A stretch of DNA of 64,000 bases from DUTS01 sp050951605 (GCA_050951605.1 JBMNJJ010000009.1:434001-498000), one strand, 5' to 3'. Shown: positions 44,223-53,178, counted from the stretch's first letter. Made by a program: numbers and translations. The notes: generated by a model not told the origin, from the sequence alone.

Positions 44223-44552
44223 ATGGGAAAAATAGTTTTTTTTCTGCTCTTATTATTGTTGGTTTTTTTAGCTGTAAAGATGAAAAAAAGTTTACAAAGG
44301 ATGAGAAATATAGCTCAGCTGGAAAACATTGTTGAATCTCCGGCTTCACTAGCTATTGCTGAACTTGTAGCTGTTGCGGGAGGTATTTATCTTGCCTTAA
44401 TTTTGTTAACTTCTTTTTTGAAAATATCTATGCCGGAAAGACTTGTTTTTTTTGATTGGTCAGTAGATTATTTAGCTGCTATTGCTATTATATTAGCTCT
44501 TCTTCAGCCGATATGTTTGGCTATATATTATAAAATTAGTCATAAAATCTGA
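44223..44552 (+). CDS. Small three-helix membrane protein of unknown function
   Basis: 109 residues. Three hydrophobic segments are visible: IVFFLLLLLLVFLAV at the N-terminus, LAIAELVAVAGGIYLALILL in the middle and YLAAIAIILALLQPICLAIY near the end, with a basic loop KMKKSLQRMRN after the first helix. I recognise no family. It is placed between mlpA and the YlmC/YmxH-type gene in a sporulation-rich neighbourhood, so a membrane role in sporulation is possible but unproven. Its ribosome site is buried in a 12-bp hairpin. Confidence 0.7.
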   Translation: MGKIVFFLLLLLLVFLAVKMKKSLQRMRNIAQLENIVESPASLAIAELVAVAGGIYLALILLTSFLKISMPERLVFFDWSVDYLAAIAIILALLQPICLAIYYKISHKI

Positions 44553-44587
44553 TTCTTATTTAGATTAATGAGGAAGGGGAGAGTATT

Positions 44588-44863
44588 GTGCTTCACGTTA
44601 GATTAAGTGAATTAATTGGCAAAGATATCGTTAATATTCAAAATGGCGGACGTTTAGGGATTGTAGCTGATTCTGATTTAGTTATTGATAGTGAAACCGG
44701 GGAAATTCAGTCCATTATTCTTCCAAGTAGAAGCGGCTTCTTTAGTTTTTTAGATCGAAATAATTTTACTATTCCCTGGTCTTGTGTAAAAAAAATTGGT
44801 AATGAAGTTATAATTGTAGACCTTGATGAGACACATCTTAGCTATAAAAGATTCAATTATTAA
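44588..44863 (+). CDS. YlmC/YmxH family PRC-barrel protein (sporulation-associated)
   Basis: 91 residues. LHVRLSELIGKDIVNIQNGG, LGIVADSDLVIDSETGEIQS and IPWSCVKKIGNEVIIVDLDE match the YlmC/YmxH PRC-barrel family, conserved in endospore formers. GTG 44588 is preceded by GAGGAAGGGGAG. In Bacillus ymxH lies between mlpA and spoVFA/dpaA; here the dipicolinate synthase genes are absent and the lysine riboswitch and dapB come next. Molecular function is unknown. Confidence 0.87.
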   Translation: MLHVRLSELIGKDIVNIQNGGRLGIVADSDLVIDSETGEIQSIILPSRSGFFSFLDRNNFTIPWSCVKKIGNEVIIVDLDETHLSYKRFNY

Positions 44864-44895
44864 CAAAAGTCAGATAATTATTATCGCAATTATTA

Positions 44896-44924
44896 TTGAC
44901 AAAATTTATACTTCATCATACAAT
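44896..44924 (+). promoter_or_regulatory. Promoter of the dapB-dapA operon
   Basis: Perfect TTGACA (44896-44901), a 17-nt spacer and TACAAT (44919-44924). Transcription should start near 44931, just ahead of the riboswitch. Confidence 0.9.
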
Positions 44925-44941
44925 AGATTAAACTTAAATAT

Positions 44942-45204
44942 GTTACCTCACTCCGAGGAGTGAGGTAGGGGTGCGAAAACCAAAAGTAATCTAGGGAGCT
45001 GGCAGCTAAGAACTAGGAGAAAGGGGTTTTTGCCGAAGTATAGTGATTAGCCTAGTTACTATACTGGGATTGCACTAAAGAAGTGCAATACTGTCATCTG
45101 ATTCATAGCCCGTAAATCAGATGGAGAACTATCTCACATAGGGCGGGAGGCAGGTGCTGTAGTTTATACAGCGATAGGTAAAACCTGTGGCTGTTTTTGT
45201 TTTG
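44942..45204 (+). ncRNA. Lysine riboswitch (L box) with terminator, controlling dapB-dapA
   Basis: The aptamer shows the conserved blocks GAGGTAGGGGTGCG, GGGAGCTGGCAG, AAGGGG, TTGCCGAAGTA, CTGGGATTGCA, ACTGTCATC and GGAGAACTATCTCA in order. P1 pairs TGAGGTAG (44961-44968) with CTATCTCA (45129-45136). The expression platform holds CAGGT...ACCTG with an inner GCTGTA/TACAGC stem and a T-run (45151-45204). Lysine binding should favour termination and lower dapB-dapA expression. An extra upstream strand (about 44944-44953) can pair with the 5' arm of P1. This accounts for the 379-bp gap between the YlmC/YmxH-type gene and dapB. Confidence 0.93.
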
Positions 45205-45242
45205 CATAAGTTAAATTATAAATAAAAGGATAGGTGGTTTCA

Positions 45243-46046
45243 ATGGACAGTTTTAAGGTTGCTGTAACAGGTGCTAGTGGAAAAATGGGGCGAGCGATCA
45301 TTAAAGGTTTAAGCCAGTTTGCAGAGATACAAATCGTGGCTGCGATTGATATACAAAATGTAGGTAAAGATGCAGGAGAATTAGCGGGGATTTCTCCTTT
45401 AGGTGTTCAGGTCACAGATAAGCTGGAACAGATCTTAATGGAAAAAAAGCCTGAAATTGTAATTGATTTTACACATAAGAAAGCAGCTCAAAAAAATATT
45501 CCACTTATATTAAAGAAAAGTATAGCTGTAGTAGCAGGAACTACAGGATTAAAAGAGGAAGATTTAATAGATTTTGATCGTTTAGCTAAACAAAATAATA
45601 CTTCGATGTTTTTAGCTCCTAATTTCTCTCTGGGAGCAGTGCTCATGATGAAGTTTGCACGGGAGGCCAGTCAGTATTATAATCAAGGTGAAATTATTGA
45701 GTATCATAATGATAAAAAGATAGATAGTCCTTCCGGTACAGCTATTGCGACGGCACGTAATATGACGAAGGATTTTTCTAAGGGAGAGGCAAGAGAACAA
45801 AACTTATCTGATTCTAGTTGTCGTGGTGGAGATTTTGGAGGAGTTAAAATTCATAGTGTTAGGTTAAAAAGTTTGGTAGCTCATCAAGAAGTGCTTTTTG
45901 CCGGTACAGGAGAACTTCTGACGATTAGGCATGACTCTTTTGCCCGAGAATCTTTTATTCCCGGAATTCTTATGGCTGTACGAAAAGTACAGTCATGGCA
46001 AGGGCTTAAGATAGGATTAAAGGAGATTTTAGACTTAGAAAATTAA
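45243..46046 (+). CDS. dapB: 4-hydroxy-tetrahydrodipicolinate reductase
   Basis: 267 residues. It reduces the DapA product in lysine and diaminopimelate synthesis with NAD(P)H. The Rossmann motif is VTGASGKMGRAIIKG; VVAGTTGL and the substrate site EYHNDKKIDSPSGTA are present. The usual second His of the HH motif reads Asn here. ATG 45243 is chosen because GATAGGTGG lies at the right distance; an upstream in-frame start overlaps it. It is the first gene after the lysine riboswitch, followed by dapA. Confidence 0.95.
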   Translation: MDSFKVAVTGASGKMGRAIIKGLSQFAEIQIVAAIDIQNVGKDAGELAGISPLGVQVTDKLEQILMEKKPEIVIDFTHKKAAQKNIPLILKKSIAVVAGTTGLKEEDLIDFDRLAKQNNTSMFLAPNFSLGAVLMMKFAREASQYYNQGEIIEYHNDKKIDSPSGTAIATARNMTKDFSKGEAREQNLSDSSCRGGDFGGVKIHSVRLKSLVAHQEVLFAGTGELLTIRHDSFARESFIPGILMAVRKVQSWQGLKIGLKEILDLEN

Positions 46047-46074
46047 TATAAATAAGGAAAAGGGGCGGGTTGTT

Positions 46075-46956
46075 ATGAATAGTTTCCCGAGGCTTGTCAC
46101 CGCCATGATCACCCCTTTTAAAGATGACTTTAGTGTAGACTTTATGGGGGCACAAAAATTGGCGTTGCAGTTAATTGAAGAAGGTAATGAAGGTTTGGTT
46201 ATTTCAGGTACGACTGGTGAAGCACCTTCTTTAAGTAAAAAAGAAAAATTGGATTTATTTAAAGCGATTAAAGAAGCTGTTGGTTCAAAAGCTTGGATTT
46301 TCGCGGGTACGGGGTCTAATTGTACACTTGATACTGCTCGTTTTACTGAAGAGGCAGCTCGCACAGGTGTTGATGGAATTATGTTGGTGACTCCTTATTA
46401 TAATAAGCCTAATCAAGAAGGTTTATATCAACACTTTAAAACAGTAGCGGCAACAGTTGATTTGCCAATTATTCTTTATAATGTACCTGGAAGAACCGGG
46501 ATTAATTTACTACCGGATACGGTAGTAAATTTAGCTGCTTTACCTAATATCGTTGCTTTAAAAGAGGCTTGTGGAAATTTAGATCAAGTTTCAGCTTTAC
46601 AAACTAAATTACCGGAAGGTTTTTATGTATTTAGTGGTGATGATAGTTTAACACTGCCAATGTTAGCCGTGGGTTGTTATGGTATTATTAGTGTTGCGGC
46701 TCACTTGGTCGGACAAAAGATGCGTGAGATGATTGATGCTTATTTGGCAGGAGATGTTAAGAAAGCTCGTCAAATTCATGTACAGTTATATCCGCTTTTC
46801 AAGGCTTTATTTGTAACTTCTAATCCTGTTCCTGTGAAAAAAGCACTTACTCTTGTTGGTAGACCTGCAGGTAAACTTCGTTTACCTTTAGTGGAAGCCT
46901 CAGAAGCTGAAACACAAATAATCAGTGAGGCAATGAAGAAAGTGGAGCTTATTTAA
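46075..46956 (+). CDS. dapA: 4-hydroxy-tetrahydrodipicolinate synthase
   Basis: 293 residues, a TIM-barrel Schiff-base aldolase that condenses pyruvate and aspartate semialdehyde. The catalytic lysine sits in IVALKEACGN, the tyrosine in PIILYNVPGRTG, and the pyruvate-binding region is GTTGEAPSL. It makes the precursor for diaminopimelate and dipicolinic acid. GGGGCGGG precedes the ATG. It lies in an operon with dapB under the lysine riboswitch; asd and dapG are not adjacent. Confidence 0.97.
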   Translation: MNSFPRLVTAMITPFKDDFSVDFMGAQKLALQLIEEGNEGLVISGTTGEAPSLSKKEKLDLFKAIKEAVGSKAWIFAGTGSNCTLDTARFTEEAARTGVDGIMLVTPYYNKPNQEGLYQHFKTVAATVDLPIILYNVPGRTGINLLPDTVVNLAALPNIVALKEACGNLDQVSALQTKLPEGFYVFSGDDSLTLPMLAVGCYGIISVAAHLVGQKMREMIDAYLAGDVKKARQIHVQLYPLFKALFVTSNPVPVKKALTLVGRPAGKLRLPLVEASEAETQIISEAMKKVELI

Positions 46957-46980
46957 GGAAAGAGGACACATTCTTTGTTT

Positions 46981-47039
46981 GAAGAATTAGAAAAGGCAAC
47001 GGCATTGCTTGTGTGAAGCGGTGCCTTTTTTAATTCTTC
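46981..47039 (+). terminator. Extended terminator after dapA
   Basis: GAAGAATTA plus AAAAGGCA pairs with TGCC, six T and AATTCTTC, giving a long stem with the T-run inside its 3' arm. It ends the dap operon. Confidence 0.8.
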
Positions 47040-47092
47040 AGGCATAATTTATACTAAGTCTCGAACTTTGAACCACGAATCTTGAGAAGCGC

Positions 47093-47121
47093 TTGTATCT
47101 GGCTTGGAAATGATTTATAAT
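47093..47121 (+). promoter_or_regulatory. Promoter upstream of rnj
   Basis: TTGTAT (47093-47098), 17 nt, TATAAT (47116-47121). Predicted start near 47128, about 160 nt before the rnj ATG. Confidence 0.8.
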
Positions 47122-47127
47122 GTTAAA

Positions 47128-47203
47128 AGTGGTTAAATCAGAGCGGTAATTCCTAGGGGTATGGAAAACCTTCTGGTCGGACTGTAAAGGGAAGGTTTTT
47201 TTT
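47128..47203 (+). ncRNA. Short leader or small RNA ending in a terminator, upstream of rnj
   Basis: From the predicted start at about 47128 to the terminator AAAACCTTC (47165-47173) / GAAGGTTTT (47191-47199) plus T-run is about 75 nt. It could be an attenuated leader of rnj or a stand-alone small RNA. No ORF with a ribosome site is evident, and no known riboswitch class is recognised. Confidence 0.5.
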
Positions 47204-47289
47204 CATATTATAATTTAATAGCTGTACAGTAAGAAGACCGGTGCTTTTTTGTATGTAAAAATTAAAAAATATTAATAAGGAGGTTTATA

Positions 47290-48951
47290 ATGGCAGAAAA
47301 CAAACTGTCTTTGATTCCTTTGGGCGGTCTTGGGGAAATCGGTAAGAACATGATGGCTGTTCGTTTTAATAAAGAAATTATGGTTATTGATGCAGGCCTT
47401 ATGTTCCCCGAGGACGAATTACTAGGAATCGATATTGTGATTCCCGATTTTTCTTATCTCGTTGAAAACAAAGAGATGATTAAAGGGATTGTGCTTACAC
47501 ATGGTCATGAAGACCATATTGGAGCACTATCTTATGTTTTAAAAGAAATAAATGTTCCTGTCTATGGGACAAAACTTACCTTAGGATTAGTGCAAGAAAA
47601 ATTAAAAGAAAATCATATAACTAATTCTAAATTAATTACAATTCGACCTAAAAATAGGATAAAACTTGGTAGGCATTTTCAAGTTGAATTTTTTAAGGTA
47701 AGTCATAGTATTCCAGATGTAGTTGGTTTAGCTATTCATACACCGGTAGGTACAATTTTGCATACAGCTGATTTTAAATTTGATCAGACCCCTGTAGATG
47801 GAGAAGTTACTGATTTTGCTAGTATTGCTGAATATGGTAAAAAGGGAGTGCTTGTTTTACTTTCTGATAGTACTAATGTAGAACGAGCTGGTTATACTCC
47901 TTCTGAACGTGCTGTTGGCGAAACCTTTGATGAGATTTTTCGTAATGCGAGTGGCAGAATTATTATTGCAACCTTTGCTTCTAATATTCATCGTATTCAG
48001 CAGGTTATTGATGTGGCCTATAAGTATAAGCGAAAAGTAGCTATAGTTGGTAGAAGTATGGTTAATGTGGCTACCATTGCTCAGGAAACAGGATATCTTA
48101 CAGTCCCCAAAAATACACTGATAAGTATTGAAGATATTTTTTCATATCCTAGTGAACAAATAACTATCTTGACCACCGGAAGTCAGGGTGAACCTATGTC
48201 TGCCTTGACACGTATGGCTATGTCTGACCATCGTAAAGTTAAAATAGTTCCTGGTGATACAGTAGTTATTTCTGCTAATCCAATCCCGGGTAATGAAAAA
48301 TTAGTAGGGAGAACGATTAATCAGCTTTTTTATCTGGGAGCTGAAGTTATTCATGAGTCAGTTAGTGGTATTCATGTTTCAGGGCATGCCAGTCAAGAAG
48401 ATTTAAAATTAATGTTTAATTTAGTCCGACCAAAATTTTTCGTTCCTGTTCATGGCGAATATCGCCATTTAGTTAAGCATGCCAATTTAGCTTTGCAAAT
48501 GGGTATACCTAAAGAAAATATTTTTATCGCTGAAAATGGACAAATATTGGAATTTAATAATCGGAAAGGAATAATTGGGGGTAGAGTAACTTCGGGAAGA
48601 GTTCTTGTTGATGGGTTAGGCGTGGGGGATGTTGGTAATATTGTGTTGCGAGATAGAAAACAGCTTTCACAAGATGGTATTTTTATTGTTGTAGTAACAA
48701 TAGATAAAGAAGCAAATTTAGTTGTAGCTGGTCCAGATATTATTTCCCGTGGTTTTGTTTATGTTCGTGAATCAGAAGAACTTATGGAAGAAGCCAAAGA
48801 AAAAGTAAAAGTTGTTTTAGATAATTGTTTTGAAAAAAGGATTACTGATTGGTCATCAATTAAAGCACAAGTTAGAGATGCTCTTGGTAAATATCTTTAT
48901 GAAAAAACAAGGCGACGTCCGATGATTATGCCCATTATTATGGAAGTTTAA
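47290..48951 (+). CDS. rnj: Ribonuclease J
   Basis: 553 residues. A metallo-beta-lactamase core carries the zinc motif LTHGHEDHIGAL, later HTADFKFD, and the beta-CASP region SDSTNVERAGYTPSE. FVPVHGEYRHLVKHA is followed by the C-terminal domain. It has 5'-3' exonuclease and endonuclease activity and is a core mRNA decay enzyme of Firmicutes. AAGGAGG precedes the ATG. Only one copy is in the window, so RnjA versus RnjB cannot be decided. The upstream leader suggests attenuation. Confidence 0.96.
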   Translation: MAENKLSLIPLGGLGEIGKNMMAVRFNKEIMVIDAGLMFPEDELLGIDIVIPDFSYLVENKEMIKGIVLTHGHEDHIGALSYVLKEINVPVYGTKLTLGLVQEKLKENHITNSKLITIRPKNRIKLGRHFQVEFFKVSHSIPDVVGLAIHTPVGTILHTADFKFDQTPVDGEVTDFASIAEYGKKGVLVLLSDSTNVERAGYTPSERAVGETFDEIFRNASGRIIIATFASNIHRIQQVIDVAYKYKRKVAIVGRSMVNVATIAQETGYLTVPKNTLISIEDIFSYPSEQITILTTGSQGEPMSALTRMAMSDHRKVKIVPGDTVVISANPIPGNEKLVGRTINQLFYLGAEVIHESVSGIHVSGHASQEDLKLMFNLVRPKFFVPVHGEYRHLVKHANLALQMGIPKENIFIAENGQILEFNNRKGIIGGRVTSGRVLVDGLGVGDVGNIVLRDRKQLSQDGIFIVVVTIDKEANLVVAGPDIISRGFVYVRESEELMEEAKEKVKVVLDNCFEKRITDWSSIKAQVRDALGKYLYEKTRRRPMIMPIIMEV

Positions 48952-48960
48952 AAAGCTTTA

Positions 48961-48990
48961 ATGCGTTCTAAGGAACGCATTATTTTTTTA
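48961..48990 (+). terminator. Terminator after rnj
   Basis: ATGCGTTC (48961-48968) and GAACGCAT (48973-48980) with a TAAG loop, followed by TATTTTTTT. Confidence 0.9.
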
Positions 48991-49038
48991 TAGTTACATA
49001 AAATAGCTAGGAGTATAAATATAGGAGGAGAAGATTAT

Positions 49039-49764
49039 TTGTCAAAAAAAAAGGTGTTGGATGCGAATGGTTTTTCTAACAGCAAAAATTCTCAAGATGA
49101 AGTAAATAAAAATATAAAAGAGTTGGGAGTAACTCAAGTTCCTCAACAAACAACATCAAATATACATTGTCTTACTATTGTTGGACAAGTAGAAGGTCAT
49201 CTTATTTTGCCTCCGCAAAACAAAACAACTAAATATGAACATATTATTCCACAACTTGTTGCCGTTGAACAAAGTCAACAAATAGAAGGGATGTTGATTA
49301 TTTTAAATACAGTAGGGGGAGATGTAGAAGCAGGATTGGCTATTGCGGAAATGATCGATGGTTTATCTAAGCCTACTGTATCTATTGTTTTAGGAGGAGG
49401 ACATAGTATTGGTGTTCCTATTGCGGTAGCGGCAGACTACTCTTTTATTGCGGAAACTGCTACGATGACGATTCATCCTATTCGTTTAACCGGTTTGGTA
49501 ATTGGAGTTCCCCAGACTTATGAATATTTAGATAAAATGCAGGATCGGGTAATTCGTTTTATAGAAAAACATTCCAGCATTTCTACAAAAAAGCTACGTG
49601 AATTAATGTTTCAAACCGGTGACCTTGCCCGAGATATCGGTACAGTTTTAGTGGGTGTAGATGCAGTAAAAATGGGTTTAATAAATGAAGTAGGTAGTCT
49701 TTCGCAAGCAGTGAACAAATTATCGGATTTAATTAAAATAAAAAAAACAGGAGGAAAAACTTAA
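49039..49764 (+). CDS. tepA: TepA-like ClpP-family serine protease
   Basis: 241 residues. LILNTVGGDVEAGLAIAEMI and VLGGGHSIGVPIAVAADYSF give the oxyanion loop and the Ser nucleophile (GHSIG), with the candidate His in TMTIHPIRLTG. It is the SppA/ClpP-fold TepA family found upstream of spoIIIE in Firmicutes. It may degrade signal peptides or small spore proteins; activity is not firmly known. The start is TTG 49039 after GGAGGAGAAG. It is followed two bases later by ylzJ. Confidence 0.9.
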   Translation: MSKKKVLDANGFSNSKNSQDEVNKNIKELGVTQVPQQTTSNIHCLTIVGQVEGHLILPPQNKTTKYEHIIPQLVAVEQSQQIEGMLIILNTVGGDVEAGLAIAEMIDGLSKPTVSIVLGGGHSIGVPIAVAADYSFIAETATMTIHPIRLTGLVIGVPQTYEYLDKMQDRVIRFIEKHSSISTKKLRELMFQTGDLARDIGTVLVGVDAVKMGLINEVGSLSQAVNKLSDLIKIKKTGGKT

Positions 49765-49766
49765 TA

Positions 49767-49979
49767 ATGATTATTTATACACCTGTTCCGCCCGAAATAT
49801 TATGGTATGAAGCAGAAAAAGAAGAAGTACAAATTATTGAAGGGACCGTGCAAGGAATACCCGTACAACTGAAAATGTTACGAGGAAAAAATGTAGCAAT
49901 TGTAGAAAGAATTTTAAGTACTGACCCCGCTCATTTTTTAAATAGTTCTTGTCAACCGGGTAGCAAAATAATTTGGTAA
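49767..49979 (+). CDS. ylzJ: YlzJ-like small protein
   Basis: 70 residues. IYTPVPPEILWYEAEKEEVQ, then VQGIPVQLKML and IVERILSTDPAHFLN, match the YlzJ family, which almost always sits between tepA and spoIIIE. No transmembrane segment is seen. The start is ATG 49767, with AGGAGG inside the tepA end. Function is unknown. Confidence 0.88.
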   Translation: MIIYTPVPPEILWYEAEKEEVQIIEGTVQGIPVQLKMLRGKNVAIVERILSTDPAHFLNSSCQPGSKIIW

Positions 49980-50035
49980 AAAGTATTTGCCGAAAAACAT
50001 TAATAATAGTAAACTTATAGTAATGAGGTGAAAAC

Positions 50036-52282
50036 ATGCCTAAAACATCAAAATTAAAAGATGAAATAAAGCAAGAAATAATTGGGATTTTTCTTGTTGC
50101 TCTGTCTATTTTTATATTTTTTTGTTTATGGCAAGAAAATTCTACCAGTGACACCTTTTCTATTGGTGCTGTAGGAAGTTTTATTTGTTATGTTTCAAAT
50201 TGTTTATGTGGTAGAGGGAAAATATTAATTCCTATTGTTTTTTTTATTGCCGGAATCAGCAAATTAACGAAACGGTTAAAATTTGATGTACTTGCTCTAG
50301 GGTCAGTACTTGTTTTATTGGTATCAATTTTAACTTTACTTCATTTAGAGTTACCCTTGGAAGCCCAGACTGTTGCTTCAGGGCGAAAAGGTCTTGGAGG
50401 AGGAATAGTAGGAGCAATTTCTTCGTGCTTCTCAGTGTTTCTTTTTGGGAGTGCAGGTTCTTATATTTTTTGGATAGTAATGATTATTGCTTCTACGGTA
50501 GGCATAATTAAAAAAAGTTTAGCCGAAATAATTAAACAAACTTATGTTTATCTGAAAAACTTTATTACTAATGCTCGGCTAGAACTTATTGATTTTTTAT
50601 TTGAAGAATATGAAGAAGAAAATGAAGAAATACCTACAAAAAGAACAAGAAAAAAACGTTCTGAGAAATCTCACAATACAGTAATTATTGACCATTATGA
50701 AAATATGGAATCACTAATTAACGAAAGCCTTTCTTCTCCCGCTTTAATTAAAAATGATGTTACTGTGAAAAAAGAAAAAGAGACGGTTTCTTTACCTATG
50801 TCAATGGAAACTTCTGCTAAGGGAGACCAAGCTGCGTCATTAGTAGAGTTTCAATTTCCCTCTCTACAATTATTAAAGAGTTCACCCAAAGTAAAAAGCT
50901 CACGATTAAATAAAAATATAACTGATAATGTTCGTACTTTAGAAGGAACTTTAGCAAACTTTGATGTTAAAGCAAAAGTAACTCAAGTGAGTAGAGGACC
51001 TAGTATTACCAGATATGAAATACAGCCACCACCGGGAGTAAAAGTAAGCCGTATTGTTAATCTTGCTGATGATATAGCTCTTTCTTTAGCTACACCACAA
51101 GTGCGTATTGAAGCTCCAATCCCCGGTAAAGCCGCTGTGGGAATAGAAGTTCCTAATGAAGAAATTGCAGTTGTAACTTTACGTGAAGTTTTAGAAACGA
51201 CACTTTTTCAAGATTCTTCATCAAATTTAACAGTAGCTTTGGGAAAAGATATTGCCGGCAATCCTATTGTGGCTGATTTGGCAAAAATGCCACATTTACT
51301 GATTGCCGGGGCAACAGGTTCCGGGAAAAGTGTGTGTATGAATGCCTTAATCGCTAGTATTTTATATAAAGCTCATCCTCATGAAGTAAAAATGCTCATG
51401 ATTGATCCTAAAGTTGTAGAGTTTTCCACTTATAATGGAATACCTCATCTTCTTTCTCCTGTAGTTACTGACCCTAAAAAAGCTGCCAGTGCTTTACGGT
51501 GGGTTGTTCAAGAAATGGAAAATAGATATGAACTCTTTGCAGGAATGGGAGTTAAAGATATTCAACGCTATAATCTGGCCTTGGGGAAAGAAATAAAAAA
51601 TGAAGAGTTTCCACAATTACCCTATATTGTTGTTTTAATAGACGAATTGGCTGATCTGATGATGGTCGCACCTGCTGATGTAGAAGATGCTATTTGTCGT
51701 TTAGCACAAATGGCTAGGGCAGCGGGCATTCATTTAGTTGTAGCAACACAAAGACCTTCTGTAGATATTATTACAGGTGTAATTAAGGCTAATATTCCTT
51801 CACGAATTGCTTTTGCTGTTTCCTCTCAAACTGATTCTCGTACAATTTTGGACATGGGAGGAGCAGAACGTTTATTAGGTCGTGGGGATATGCTTTTTTA
51901 CCCAACGGGAATGGCAAAACCTCTTAGAGTTCAGGGAGTTTACGTTTCCGATCAAGAAATTGAAGCTTTAGTTAACTTTTTTAAGGCTCAGAATAAGTCG
52001 GTAGATTATGTTGAGCCTTGGGAAAATGAAGAAGTTCAAACAAAGGATTCACTTGTTGAAGAAGACCCCTTGCTTGGCGAAGCGATTAAATTATTTATCG
52101 AATGTGGACAGGCCTCTATTTCTCTTCTACAGCGTCATTTAAGAATAGGCTATACTAGAGCGGCAAGAATTATTGACCAATTAGAAGAAAGAGGTGTTGT
52201 AGGAGGCTATGAAGGGAGTAAGCCTCGGGCGATTCTGATGACATGGGATGAATATGAAAAAACTTTTGGTGAAAACAAATAA
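50036..52282 (+). CDS. spoIIIE: DNA translocase FtsK/SpoIIIE
   Basis: 748 residues. Four or so N-terminal membrane helices (residues ~20-155) and a variable acidic linker lead to the RecA-like motor. The motor has Walker A GATGSGKSVCMN, Walker B VLIDELADLMM and the beta-domain segment GPSITRYEIQPPPGVKVSRI. The C-terminal gamma winged helix is ASISLLQRHLRIGYTRAARI. It pumps chromosomal DNA through the sporulation septum. AGGTGAAA precedes the ATG. It is located after ylzJ, as in Bacillus. Confidence 0.95.
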   Translation: MPKTSKLKDEIKQEIIGIFLVALSIFIFFCLWQENSTSDTFSIGAVGSFICYVSNCLCGRGKILIPIVFFIAGISKLTKRLKFDVLALGSVLVLLVSILTLLHLELPLEAQTVASGRKGLGGGIVGAISSCFSVFLFGSAGSYIFWIVMIIASTVGIIKKSLAEIIKQTYVYLKNFITNARLELIDFLFEEYEEENEEIPTKRTRKKRSEKSHNTVIIDHYENMESLINESLSSPALIKNDVTVKKEKETVSLPMSMETSAKGDQAASLVEFQFPSLQLLKSSPKVKSSRLNKNITDNVRTLEGTLANFDVKAKVTQVSRGPSITRYEIQPPPGVKVSRIVNLADDIALSLATPQVRIEAPIPGKAAVGIEVPNEEIAVVTLREVLETTLFQDSSSNLTVALGKDIAGNPIVADLAKMPHLLIAGATGSGKSVCMNALIASILYKAHPHEVKMLMIDPKVVEFSTYNGIPHLLSPVVTDPKKAASALRWVVQEMENRYELFAGMGVKDIQRYNLALGKEIKNEEFPQLPYIVVLIDELADLMMVAPADVEDAICRLAQMARAAGIHLVVATQRPSVDIITGVIKANIPSRIAFAVSSQTDSRTILDMGGAERLLGRGDMLFYPTGMAKPLRVQGVYVSDQEIEALVNFFKAQNKSVDYVEPWENEEVQTKDSLVEEDPLLGEAIKLFIECGQASISLLQRHLRIGYTRAARIIDQLEERGVVGGYEGSKPRAILMTWDEYEKTFGENK

Positions 52283-52349
52283 AGTATTATTAAAACAGAA
52301 AAAGAATTAAAATGAAGATAAACAAGATAGAAGATAAGGAGGCGAAAAC

Positions 52350-53123
52350 GTGGAACAGCTTGGTGAAATTCTAAAAAAAACACGCTTAGAAAAAGGTCTT
52401 ACTTTAGAACAAGTAGAAAAAGATACTAAAATACGAAAAGAATTTTTAGAAGCTATGGAAAATGAAAACTGGGATTACTTCTCTGAATATATATATTTGA
52501 AAAATTTTTTAAGAACTTATTGTCGTTATTTAGAGTTAGATAATAGCGAATATTTATATTTTCTAATAGAAAACCTTAAACCAAAATCGCGTCCACAAAA
52601 GCTTCCGGAGAAGATTGATTTAACTACTGCTCCTTGCCATAAAACAAAAGTGTTTTTTGCTATATTTGCTATACTTATCTTGTTTTTCACTTCATATATC
52701 TATAAACAATATATAACCTCTTCATTAAATGTGACCGAAGTTCCTAAGCTTGATGAAACTTCGGAACAACATGAATTAAAGTTTAAGCAATCAGAACAAG
52801 AACAATCTGAATCGGAAGAACAAGAAGTAATTCAATCTGAACAAATTAGAGATATAAATATGTTTAGGTTATCTTTAAAATGTATAGATGACCGTTGTTG
52901 GGTTGAAGTAAAAAATAGTGAAGATGAATCTCTTTATCGAGGAATGATGGTTAAAGATGAAGAGATCAGTTTTAATGACTTGCAAAAAGTTACTTTAAAA
53001 TTAGGTAATGCCGGTCAAGTACAAGTGACTATTAACGACAAAAATTTAGGAGTACTTGGTAAAATAGGAGCCGTAGTGGTCAAGACTTATGGAGTAGAAA
53101 ATAATGTTATAAAAGAGCTTTGA
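52350..53123 (+). CDS. RodZ/YmfM-like HTH membrane protein
   Basis: 257 residues. The N-terminal helix-turn-helix (LGEILKKTRLEKGLTLEQVE to FLRTYCRYLELD) belongs to the RodZ-type HTH_25 family. One membrane helix (FFAIFAILILFFTSYIYKQY), a Gln/Glu/Ser-rich linker and a C-terminal DUF4115-like beta domain (WVEVKNSEDESLYRGMM) follow. RodZ couples MreB to cell-wall synthesis. Its position between spoIIIE and rimO/pgsA matches Bacillus ymfM. AAGGAGGCG precedes the start (GTG 52350). Confidence 0.87.
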   Translation: MEQLGEILKKTRLEKGLTLEQVEKDTKIRKEFLEAMENENWDYFSEYIYLKNFLRTYCRYLELDNSEYLYFLIENLKPKSRPQKLPEKIDLTTAPCHKTKVFFAIFAILILFFTSYIYKQYITSSLNVTEVPKLDETSEQHELKFKQSEQEQSESEEQEVIQSEQIRDINMFRLSLKCIDDRCWVEVKNSEDESLYRGMMVKDEEISFNDLQKVTLKLGNAGQVQVTINDKNLGVLGKIGAVVVKTYGVENNVIKEL

Positions 53124-53178
53124 CATCATTAAAGGCGTATTATATACTGTACTAAGATATTTAGACAGGAGGCAATAA

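Noticed and set aside
44942..45204. T-box or other amino-acid leader upstream of dapB
   Set aside because: The conserved L-box blocks are present in order, and no T-box signature (AGGGTGGNACCGCG) is seen.
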